NCBI GenBank assembly: GCA_030248295.1 | Contig: JASANH010000517.1 | Span: forward strand, 62,001-126,000 | DNA: 64,000 bases | Reading direction: 5' to 3' | DNA from: Mesodorylaimus sp. YZB2_4 | Lineage: Eukaryota > Nematoda > Enoplea > Dorylaimida > Dorylaimidae | Shown here: positions 24,311 through 33,354 of the stretch, one piece after another | Numbering within the stretch: the stretch's first letter is position 1 | Layout of the letters: every line of letters begins with the position of its first letter | The notes under the pieces: generated by a model | Told to the model about the DNA's origin: nothing | What the model saw: the letters and a program-made list of their open reading frames with translations, nothing else | Database searches by the model: none | Position numbers and translations under genes: made by a program

Positions 24311-25598
24311 GCATATTTCAAATCTGTACCCTGCTAGGCAGACACGCGTCAAAGGCGGCGGCAGCGACTGTTCGCGACTGCAACGAAACCGTGTGCGCGG
24401 TCGCAGAGCACTGGCCGTGTGTGGGAGCTAGCACTGTAACGGTGTCACACTTTTGTTCTTCCCCCTCGTGCACACCTCCCCCGCGGATGGACAAGGCAGT
24501 TTGCCCGCCATGCAGTTTATACAGGAATACTCGCGCTTGTGGCATCGTATGCGAACTAGCGCTGTGCGCGAGATCGACAAGAATCTCAGGGGGAGCAACG
24601 AAGCGGCTTGGGGGGTGATCGTAAGCTGCGTTTGTTCCACCAGGGGAGCAAGATAGCAGGGGGAGGAAGACACGCGTGACAACGGGTTGGACGCGGCTGG
24701 AATATGGTAGCCGCCAAGTGATAAGGCGCCAGTGATGCTCAGGTACAGTGATGCTTAGGTGCCCTACCTGAAACCATATTTTACCGTCGGGATTCATGCT
24801 AACGGCCTGAGCCTAGAGCTGGGTTGAGGATATGCGCCCTACCTCTTCTTGGTCCCCAACTGTCTGGGACGAGGGTGCGCCCTGTCTGTTTCCTGTTGTG
24901 CCCGGGCCAGTGTCTCGCCTTGTTCGTTCGTGTGCGGCTGCTTATTAAAGCACTTGCGGATGTTGGCTTCTTGTTTTGGGTCGGGCCCAAGCCCTTACAG
25001 CACGCTAGAAAACACGACGGACAAGAACAAATTTTTTTTTTCGATAGCTATACAATCGAGGAAATGCCAGATTTATAAGCCTAAGCGTAGGATGAGAAAG
25101 GAAGTGATAAGATATGAAAGATGAAGCAAGGGAGTTGGATAATGCGATATCCACTAAAAATAAAACCTTTTTTACCTACTTACAAATTATAGACCAATTC
25201 ACGTGTGCAAATACTTGAGGATCATTAGCACAGAGTCGCTTCATGGCTCACCCTGGGAAAAGACTCCCCTGTAAATGAGCTAGTATACAAGGCCTACGAG
25301 TCACTTTTTCTGCGTCTACGTGGGCGTTTGTATCAGCGAAGTATGTAATACAACTGAACAAAGCATTTCTGCATCTTTCAAATGTAGTCTTAGGCTTAGG
25401 AGTCTAGGCCAAAGGAAGACAAAAATTTATCACGGAGCTTTTCAAAAAGCCGAGGTTTGACTCAAGTATCACACACACAGATATATACATGCGCGACTTG
25501 TATAGCGACCGCGTACACGGTTTCGTTGCGGTTACAAACAGACGCTGCCGCAGGCGTTGACGCGTGTTTGGCTAGCAGGGTACAGATTTGAAATATGC
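24311..25598. repeat. Inverted repeat pair with about 95-bp arms
   Basis: 24,311-24,404 and the reverse complement of 25,504-25,598 share GCATATTTCAAATCTGTACC, CTGCTAG, ACACGCGTCAA, a GCGGCAGCG core, CAACGAAACCGTGT and GCGGTCGC, with scattered substitutions. The arms are about 1.1 kb apart. No transposase coding or clear target duplication is visible. Confidence 0.65.
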
Positions 25599-25863
25599 CT
25601 AAATTGCGGACGTGAGCCAGGGCCTTTGCGTTTTTCTTTGATGCATATCCATGACTCAAAAGTGTGGCAGCAGATTTGCTTATATTACCAATCAAAATGG
25701 ACAAAAGGCGTAATGTATTATGTAGATATGATACTGTATTATGCAGATACTGTAGGTGGTTGGTTTTATTATTATTGGTGCATTCTTGCGCACATCTCGT
25801 ACATATGTAAAACCTTGTACCTCATCAAGCGAGAAACTCAAAAGTTGTCGTAAAAAACAGACT

Positions 25864-27359
25864 ATCCACCACTTGCAGCTAAGGCGCCGAAACTGACTTT
25901 TACGCCGTAGTAAGGCTGTGCCGCTTCCGGTGACTTCCGGTTGGGCGCGCGGGAGAATACGAATAGGGGTATTTCTACGAGTATTTCTTCGTGCATTGCA
26001 GAAAAGAAGGGAAATATGTTTGTGGAATATGCGTGACTGTGGCAGAATTTATTATTGATAACTGGTAGACAATTTTTCCTCGGCGATAGAAAGAGGAATT
26101 GAGAAATGTAAAGTAAGTTTCTAGTTTGTGCTTTACTCTAGGCTATGGGTATTCCTACTTTTAGGCAATTATTTAACGTCGCCGAGCCGATGTGGGAACG
26201 TAAGATCGGCACGGAGATTGGCTATACTGTACAGCGGCTAGGTCTTAATTTTAAGAAGATAACGAGGTAGGCTTTTGGGAGCAAGGAAAACCCGTGTTTC
26301 TGAGTTTTCCTTATCGGTCTGATTTACTCACGGAATAGGCATTTCCTAATCTGTTGGTGTCAATAGTCCACATTGTCTGCGTGTGTAGTCTTGGCGACAG
26401 CTTTATTCCGTTTCAGGCATGCAATTTTTACCTGCTTCTTTGTAACTTGTTTTTATTCTGAAACATTTCTTACTGTGTCATGAACAAGGTTGACTAAAAG
26501 AAAAGACCTGATCAACACATTGTTTCTGTCAAGCGACATAATCATCTGCATTTACAGTGCACTACCATTAGCTTCAAATCTTTAGACTAAGGCTGAAAAT
26601 CTAATCACCTACTCCCACCTAGTCAACCTAATTAGAGGATGAAAAAACGTATTTTGCGAAGCTTGGCGACGAAAAGCAATTGATCCTATATCGTCAAGCA
26701 TGTTCTAAAATGGTTTTCTTATTCGGCGGGATCAACGTCGTCTTCCAACGCGGCCATTGTTCAGTTGTTCACAATTCCGGTATGCCGGCCATGCCAACCA
26801 CCTGATTCGACGGCTATAAATGCATGAAAAGTGGGCATAAGAACTTTTGGAAAATCCAGGTGGCCTGGCAATGGGCGAAAAGAAAACCGAAAATGATGCA
26901 TTTGTCCTTATGGCCCACCAGCAAAAATTTTCTGAGGAAGCTGTTATTCAGATGCAGAAATGGCTGTTCGCCATTTCTGAGCTTAATAAAATGATCCGCT
27001 TTGCCTAGGCTCGAATTTTGAAGCCCCCGAGTGCCAGCTAGAGATTATACACTTCCGCTTTTCCTAATAAAATAGGAATTTCAATAAACTAAAAACTTAC
27101 CTTCACGTTTCTCAATTTAATTTAGTTTCTCTTTCTATCGCCGAGGAAACTTGTCTACCAGTTATCAATAATAAATTCTGCCACAGTCACGCATATTCCA
27201 CAAACACTTTTCCCCTCTTTTCTGCAATTCACGAAGAAATACTCGTAGAAATACCCCCTTTCGTATTCTCCCGCGCGCCCAACCGGAAGTCACCGGAAGC
27301 GGCACAGCCTTACTACGGCGTAAAACTCAGTTTCGGCGCCTTAGCTGCAACTGGTGGAT
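25864..27359. mobile_element. Fold-back DNA element with about 270-bp terminal inverted repeats
   Basis: The left arm (25,864 to about 26,135) is a near-exact reverse complement of the right arm (about 27,085 to 27,359), with termini ATCCACCA(C/G)TTGCAGCTAAG. The middle 950 bp is unrelated between halves and non-coding. No clear target-site duplication could be read at the ends. Confidence 0.8.
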
Positions 27360-27959
27360 TCTTAAACCGCGTGCTGAGCTGCCTTGTATTTTTTGCAACG
27401 GGGCCAGGTCTTACAAGTGACTTAACGTCAAATATATTTCATATATCGAATACCCAGATTGATGATTGGAACATGCACCAAACAAGGCCGCATCAGAAAT
27501 TCCTCCCTCCCCCTCGCCAGCCAAAAAGGGTCATCTCCTGCCTTGGTTACTCGTCGGCCACTGTCCGGTCAAAACTTTCGTCTCGCTACAATGGCAATAC
27601 AGCAACTGTAAAAAGCACAGTTTTTAGAACAAAGCTGGCTGTCTGAGGGATTTGGTGGTCGAAGACGTCTGTCGTTGAGCGATTTGCTTGGCCCAGTCGG
27701 AAGAGGCTGATTCGTGTCGCTTCTAGCTAAAGAGGACGCTGTCGATTTCTTCGCTGTCGGAAATCGGCTCTGCTGGTCTTCTGGACGAACAAGCTTGTGA
27801 CTGACGACTGGTCCGCTAGGCTCGGCCGCCGTCCAGCGCCGGCTGGCTTAGCCCGGCTATGACTGGACAAGGGGGTGGGCGACGGTGAGACCCCTAGTAG
27901 AACAGACGACTGGCCCACACGAAGAGCGGAAAGTACTAGCTTTTAGGGCCCTCTTTTAC

Positions 27960-28128
27960 TTAGCCCCTCCCAAATTTCCTGCTCTTTATTTCTGTCAGCC
28001 GTGCACTTTCGCGATCGTAGCAGACATTCCCTCAACCTTCGGCAAGTTAATTGCGCTGCCCAAGATTCGAACTCGCGTAGTCGAGCAACCGCAGGATTCA
28101 AGAACCGACGCTCTACCGACTCAGGGGC
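27960..28128 (-). repeat. tRNA-derived SINE
   Basis: On the minus strand a tRNA-like head reads GAGTCGGTAGAGCGTCGG (A-box region), an anticodon-like TTCTTGAATCC, then GCGAGTTCGAATCTTGGG (B-box). A non-coding body follows, ending near GGGAGGGGCTAAG. Mismatches in the stems argue against a working tRNA. Confidence 0.55.
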
Positions 28129-28699
28129 GTACGCAGGGGGGGTGCTTTGGGCTCGGGCCTCTACGACCCTGAAAAGTAACGTAAAGGTAGCCTTCACAAA
28201 CTTCGTGCAACCCCGGCCTTGCGTTCGGTTACGTGTCCACTTCATACATTTTTGTGTTTTCACAGTGCAAGATTGCAATTTTTCGCCCCCGGCGGGAAGG
28301 AAATAAACCCAGTGGCGAGCAAAGGTTGCCATTGCAGCGGCCAACGGTCCCCTTCCAAACCAGAGAAGTGGCCAAAGTGGGCACCTATATAACATTAAAG
28401 GTTATGGTGAGTATGGTATGCTGACACAGATAACACTCATTGCATCTCTACGATCAGAAAGATTGTGCGCACATTTTGGAAGGTCAGAATCCACGTAGAA
28501 GCCTTCAGCTTTTTAACTGGAAGGGGGACTGAGTTTTTGGCAAGTGATTTCTTGACCTGCTGAAACACAAGGTGACATGCCCCAAAATGTGCGCGTCTTA
28601 TTGTAAAAATCCTAGTTTTTAACGATTTTGCGCTTGTTTTAGACTGCCAAACGTGTAAATGTGAACTTTTTCTGACCGTAATCCACCTTGGCACAGAAT

Positions 28700-28860
28700 T
28701 TATGTGACAGTAAGCGGACTGGGACATATTGAGCGTGATAATAAGCGAACTGGAAACACACTTAAAAGATAGGAAAAAAATTGGGACTTTGAAAATCTGT
28801 GGTAATAAGCAGAGTGCGACATTATCCGGTGTGACTATAAGTGGGCTCGACTATATGGTT
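28700..28860 (+). repeat. Degenerate short tandem repeat, about 31-bp period
   Basis: A TAAGYGRRCTGG-type motif recurs at about 28,709, 28,741, 28,804 and 28,836 (GTAAGCGGACTGGG, ATAAGCGAACTGG, ATAAGCAGAGTG, ATAAGTGGGCTCG). Spacings are near 31, 63 and 32 bp. No function is evident. Confidence 0.5.
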
Positions 28861-28989
28861 GAAAAAAACGTTGTAATTGATCATCGCCAACGCAAAATTG
28901 CTGTTTTTGCTGTAAGATTGGCGAGGGAGAGATTTCGGTTGTGCACGATTAGTCAAAACTATATGTTGTTTCCCTGATATAAAAACTTT

Positions 28990-29290
28990 TTGTATGCTTG
29001 GGTCGAATTTCATCAAAATCCGTCGAACGGTGCCCGAATGGCGCCGAAAAAACCTTCCCGGAACTATGTAGACCTCGTTTGTAACGTAAAGTACTGTAGT
29101 CTTCCCTGGTCAAACTGTTAGTAACATCAAGTAGCTACTGTACGCTACCTGTGCTAGAAGATAGTTCTCGCGGTTCTACAAAACTACAGTACTTTACGTT
29201 ACAAACGAGGTCTATATACTTCTGGGAAAGTTTCTTCGGCGCCATTTGAGCACCGCTCGACGGATCTCAATGAAATTTGACCCCAGCATG
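28990..29290. repeat. Palindromic fold-back element with about 105-bp arms
   Basis: 28,990-29,099 and 29,184-29,290 are imperfect reverse complements, centred on CTACAGTACTTTACGTTAC and its complement. The 84-bp loop contains CCTGTGCTAGAAGATAGTTC, which is also present in both arms of the larger palindrome that follows. Confidence 0.75.
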
Positions 29291-29357
29291 AGGGACATGG
29301 CACCCGAGAACCCTACGATGGGATTTCGCGAAATTCCCGCGCGATGGAATAAAGCAA

Positions 29358-29958
29358 ACCTTAGTTGGTCTGCCTGTTTGCAGCATCAAGTTGCAACTGT
29401 ACGATGCCTGTGCTAGAAGATAGTTCTCCCTTTTGTTTCATGTTTCATGTTTCATTTAAAGTTATTGTTTTTCTAAGCGTTTTCGAGGTTTCGGGCCGTC
29501 ATTTTAGAACCGCGGGATAGATTTTGATAATTTCTGGCACTAGCATGTTCTATCTATCAATCTATGATCGTACTGAACGATTTTGCATAACCATGAGTGG
29601 TTGTCGTGATATGCAGATAAAACCCCTTCGTTGGTCCAACTCTTGGGTCCTTAGACCCAACTTGTCTTATAACACAGGGCGAAATTGTTTTATCTGCATA
29701 TCTCGACAACCGGCCATTGTTATGCAAAATCGTTTTGCATGATCATAGGTTGATAGGTAGGGCATGCTAATACCAAAAATTATCAAAATCTATCGCGCGG
29801 TTTTCAAATGGCGGCCCGAAAACCCCAAAAAAGTGCACAAAAACAATAATAACTTCATTTGAAACATGAATCCTACTGAAGGAAGAACTATCTTCTAGCA
29901 CAGGCATCGTACACTAAACTTGCAACTTGATGCTGCAAGCAATCGGACCAAGGAAGGG
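29358..29958. repeat. Palindromic fold-back element, about 600 bp
   Basis: The element folds nearly end to end. The outer arms share TTGCAGCATCAAGTTGCAA and CCTGTGCTAGAAGATAGTTC with their complements at 29,885-29,940. The inner arms share ATGCAGATAAAA and TTTTGCATAA with their complements. The centre near 29,640-29,665 is itself a short hairpin (TTGGGTCC, then TTAGACCCAA). It is non-coding, with no clear target duplication. Confidence 0.75.
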
Positions 29959-30774
29959 TCAATAAAGATTGGTAGTGACTTATGTGCGCATACTGTAGCA
30001 TAGAAAACTTCGCGTAATTGCAACTTTTTTTCAAAACTCCATCCGAACTTAGCGTAATCGCAATATCGGACAATGGCTACTTCGGCTAATTGCAACACTT
30101 TTTGGCGTCCCTAGCGGCTGCAACTATCCCATGTCGACTGTGTATCGATGAGTCATCGCATGGTGGTGCTCACCCTTCGAGGCGCCAGATGCTTCGCCTC
30201 CGATCTCGGTCAACAGGACGATAGGTCCCGTGGCTCACCTCCTGACGGTTCTCATAGACGACAAGGAAAATAGTCGCAGACCCTATAAAATTGCTTGTTG
30301 TGTCATAAAACGAAGAGGAACAGAGTAGACTAATTAACTTTGAGCTGATACTGTTTTTGGCTCGGCAACGAGATCAAAACAGGAAGGTTTCTGGCGCATG
30401 TCGCCTGTCACGTAACCGTTTTTCTGGTGGCTGCTCCAGGCACCAGCGTGGAGGAATCAGTTCTCACATGCCGGAAGGAAGGCAGAAAGATTTTGTCAGG
30501 TACAGTATCACCTTCGTGGGCCTTGGAAAACAAGATAATGACGCACGATTTCAGATGCGCACGTGCACACGATCACGGATATGGAATGGGCACGACTAGT
30601 GTAACCATGAAGAGATTTGCTTATACTGTGAACATACGAGTACAGTAGGTCTAGCAATTTCTACACTCTAATGCATACCTTTGTCCCCTGCCGCTGCCCA
30701 CACACAGCGCTACCAGGCGGTGAGAACAACGCGCATGCACAGAATTTTGGAGCAACTCAATGCTAGAAACATCT

Positions 30775-30780
30775 TTTAAT
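30775..30780 (-). terminator. Putative poly(A) signal ATTAAA, copy A
   Basis: On the minus strand ATTAAA lies about 155 nt after the stop codon of the copy A gene. The same signal is at 32,641-32,646 in copy B. It is the common variant signal; use is inferred. Confidence 0.5.
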
Positions 30781-30934
30781 AAATATATTTTTCATATTCC
30801 ATCAAATTAATCATCAGTGCATACATATACCCAACTGACACATGCGAGGTCGTCGGCTGCACATCACTTCCTCAATCCTGTATGCACCAAATCGAACAGG
30901 CCTATTTAGACCATCACCGACCCAGCATGACTTC

Positions 30935-31300
30935 TTATCCCAGTTGCTCCAACAGCTTCTTGTTTTCCGACACTTGCTTCTGCCAACGATTTTGGGCCAT
31001 TTGATAACGCATAACCCCATTGGTCACGACCACTGGATGAAAGAAGCTATCGGCCGTGTCGGCTCCACGGTTGCGACCCTTGGTCCAAGATTCGAGCATG
31101 GCTTTTTCTCGCAGCTGATTTACTTGTTTTTGCTCGGATGGGCTGAGCTGGCTGTCCTGAATCTTGTGTAGCATCATGGTCATACGGGCCGCATCGTCGC
31201 CAGCATTGCGCCCTGGTCTGCGATGGACGGCCACTTCGGGCTCAAGAGCATGGGTGCAGATGAATAACAGAAATATGATGGCGAGAAGTAATACCTTCAT
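30935..31300 (-). CDS. Small secreted cysteine-free protein, copy A (family unknown)
   Basis: Encodes 121 residues with no intron. A clear signal peptide opens it: MK, a hydrophobic core VLLLAIIFLLFIC, and a likely cleavage after THA. The mature part of about 102 residues has no cysteine, is polar and mostly helical in character, includes an early dibasic HRRPGR, and ends in a lysine-rich helix KKLLEQLG. I do not recognise the family. A neuropeptide-like precursor is conceivable because of the dibasic site, but there is no repeated peptide or clear amidation motif. Copy B differs at only three residues (positions 4, 43 and 96 by my count, all conservative). Tandem retention with a near-identical protein argues for a functional gene. 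Confidence 0.8.
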   Translation of the reverse strand: MKVLLLAIIFLLFICTHALEPEVAVHRRPGRNAGDDAARMTMMLHKIQDSQLSPSEQKQVNQLREKAMLESWTKGRNRGADTADSFFHPVVVTNGVMRYQMAQNRWQKQVSENKKLLEQLG

Positions 31301-31498
31301 CGTTGAAGTGACTAGTCAAACGGGCACACTGACCGATCAGACTGATCCGGGGTTTCTTAAGTGGAGATAGTTGGCTAGGATAACATGACACTTGTAATTA
31401 TTCATCCGCCTTAGCCGACTTCTGTTGGAAGCGCGTGACGCAAGTTAGTCTTACCATCGCGTGATGGGCTTATGCCATCCCAGAATAAAAAGTGTATG
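31301..31498 (-). promoter_or_regulatory. Conserved upstream region of secreted-protein gene, copy A
   Basis: About 200 bp directly upstream of the ATG is nearly identical to 33,167-33,354 in copy B, and homology stops near the AAAAAGTGT motif. It contains an AT-rich CTTAAGAAAC about 28 nt before an initiator-like TCAGTG, a plausible core promoter with a short 5' UTR. This is inference from position and conservation. Confidence 0.4.
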
Positions 31499-31526
31499 TT
31501 GGTCCTGTCCCCCCACCACAAAGGAT

Positions 31527-31527
<1 letters not shown>

Positions 31528-31567
<40 letters not shown>
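31528..31567 (+). repeat. Poly(A) tract, 40 A
   Basis: An uninterrupted run of 40 A on the plus strand lies between the duplicated units. It abuts the 3' side of the minus-strand reverse-transcriptase fragment, so it cannot be that fragment's own tail. It may mark a plus-strand retro-insertion ending here. Confidence 0.8.
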
Positions 31568-31568
<1 letters not shown>

Positions 31569-31569
<1 letters not shown>

Positions 31570-31883
31570 GCTGATACATATAATGTCAGGCCCAGCACTG
31601 AGCCCTGGGGAACTCCTGAAGGCACATTGATCGTTGTCGATGCGCAGTTCTTGACCATCACATACTGGGATCGATCTGACAGATATGATCGCAGCCAGTT
31701 TATAAGCTTACGATTAGACGGCACATTGTGATAATGCTGAAGAGTAGCCAGGAGGCAGTATCCAGCTTCGATGGACCCAGCACTGATCAGTAAAAGAGCC
31801 AGGTTATCACCCAGATAGAAAGCATCAGAAAGCTCACTCTCCCACAGGCATGCAGCAACACTTGGTGCGACGATTGAAACCAA
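31569..31883 (-). pseudogene. LINE-type reverse transcriptase fragment
   Basis: The frame contains WLRSYLSDRSQYVMV and SGVPQGSVLGLTLY, the hallmark RT block just before the catalytic region in non-LTR (Jockey/CR1-like) elements. Upstream fingers and the downstream FADD-type catalytic motif are absent, and the reading frame runs into the poly(A)/poly(T) tract. It is a truncated, dead copy lodged between the two secreted-protein gene copies. Confidence 0.8.
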
Positions 31884-32640
31884 GGATGTTAGACAAATGC
31901 TAAGCTGTGGTCTTCACTGCTCTTTTTCACGAACAGCATTTGCTGGCTTCTTCGTGAAATTCTTTTTTCAAGCAGTTTTCATTTTCCTGATAGCGAAGAT
32001 CTCGTTCGTCGCGACGACTGGATGAAGTGAATGAGTCGTGGCGTGGTAGCGCACACACCCTTTGAGGTGGGGCCAGGTGCTCCGCCTCCCATCTCGGCCA
32101 ATAAGACGGCAGGTAGCCAGTGGCTCACCTCTTGACCGGTCTTCTAGTCAGTCTTTGACGAGATGACAGGGGAAAATAGCCGCAGGCCTCATCGCTTGTG
32201 GTATTATAAAACGAAGAGGAAAGATTGGAGTAACGTTGACTGCTATTTATGGCTCGGCACCGAGATCAAAGCAGGAAGCTTCCTGACGCAGGTCGTCTGT
32301 CACGTAAGGCTTTTTATGGCGGGCAAAGATAGTTGTCACTTCTCGAACGGAAGGTAGAAAGGCTTTGTCATGTACAGTGTCCCCTGCGTGAGCCTTGGAA
32401 AACAAGATAATGACGCACGATTTCAAATGCTCGCCGTGCAAACGATCACATCTAAGTGCGCGGGAAGGGTCACAAATTATGAAACCATGGAGATACACTT
32501 ACTTTGAACATACGGGTACAGTAGCTCTATCAATTTCTGCTCTATAATTCATCCCTTAGTCCCCTGCTGCTGCCCACGCACAGCGCTACCAAGCGGTGAG
32601 CATAACGTGCATGCACAGAATTTTGGAGCAACTCATAGCT

Positions 32641-32646
32641 TTTAAT
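32641..32646 (-). terminator. Putative poly(A) signal ATTAAA, copy B
   Basis: On the minus strand this is ATTAAA, in the same relative position as in copy A. Confidence 0.5.
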
Positions 32647-32800
32647 AAATATATTTATCATATTCCATCAAATTAATCATCAGTGCATTCTTATACCCAA
32701 CTGACTCATGCGAGGTCGTCGGCTGCACATCACTTCCTCAATCCTGTATGCACCAAATCGAACAGGCCTATTTAGACCATCACTGACCCAGCATGACTTC

Positions 32801-33166
32801 TTATCCCAGTTGCTCCAACAGCTTCTTGTTTTCCGACACTTGCTTCTGCCAACGATTTTGGGCCATTTGATAACGCAGAACCCCATTGGTCACGACCACT
32901 GGATGAAAGAAGCTATCGGCCGTGTCGGCTCCACGGTTGCGACCCTTGGTCCAAGATTCGAGCATGGCTTTTTCTCGCAGCTGATTTACTTGTTTTTGCT
33001 CGGATGGGCTGAGCTGACTGTCTTGAATCTTGTGCAGCAACATGGTCATACGGGCTGCATCGTCGCCAGCATTACGCCCTGGTCTGCGATGGACGGCCAC
33101 TTCGGGCTCAAGAGCATGGGTGCAGATGAATAACAGAAATATGATGGCGAGAAGAAATACCTTCAT
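32801..33166 (-). CDS. Small secreted cysteine-free protein, copy B (family unknown)
   Basis: Encodes 121 residues in one exon. Signal peptide, THA cleavage site, dibasic HRRPGR and C-terminal KKLLEQLG are all as in copy A. The three differences (L4F, M43L and M96L, copy A to B, by my count) are hydrophobic swaps. The frame is intact and the start region and promoter-like block are conserved, so both copies look expressed or recently so. Family and function are unknown. Confidence 0.8.
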   Translation of the reverse strand: MKVFLLAIIFLLFICTHALEPEVAVHRRPGRNAGDDAARMTMLLHKIQDSQLSPSEQKQVNQLREKAMLESWTKGRNRGADTADSFFHPVVVTNGVLRYQMAQNRWQKQVSENKKLLEQLG

Positions 33167-33354
33167 CGTTGAAGTGACTAGTCAAACGGGCACACTGACC
33201 GATCGGACTGATCCGGGGTTTCTTAAGTGGAGATAGTTGGCTAAGATAAGATGACACTTGTAATTATCCATCCGCCTAAGCCGACTTCTGTTGGAAGCGC
33301 ATGACGCAAGTTAGTCTTTCCATCGCGTGACTATATGCTATCCCTGCATAAAAA
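33167..33354 (-). promoter_or_regulatory. Conserved upstream region of secreted-protein gene, copy B
   Basis: Near-identical to 31,301-31,498, including CTTAAGAAAC and the initiator-like TCAGTG before the ATG. The similarity ends at 33,354, marking the 5' edge of the duplicated unit. Confidence 0.4.

Larger units (their letters stand above)
22694..30145. other. Intergenic region upstream of CASKIN; repeats only
   Basis: No protein-coding gene is supported. GC-rich, CpG-containing sequence at 23,640-24,000 and 24,280-25,000 could include the CASKIN promoter and 5' UTR, but I cannot place a transcription start. The rest is filled by inverted-repeat elements annotated separately. Confidence 0.6.
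30146..33354 (-). repeat. Tandem segmental duplication carrying the secreted-protein gene
   Basis: Unit A spans about 30,146-31,498 and unit B about 32,030-33,354, in the same orientation. Each contains a complete intronless gene plus its 5' and 3' flanks. The gene and near flanks are almost identical, while the distal downstream parts (30,146-30,700 against 32,030-32,560) are clearly more diverged with small indels. About 530 bp of unrelated sequence separates the units. Confidence 0.85.

Noticed and set aside
24318..24797. 159-residue minus-strand open frame upstream of CASKIN
   Set aside because: It overlaps an inverted-repeat arm and open frames exist on both strands, as expected in GC-rich non-coding sequence.
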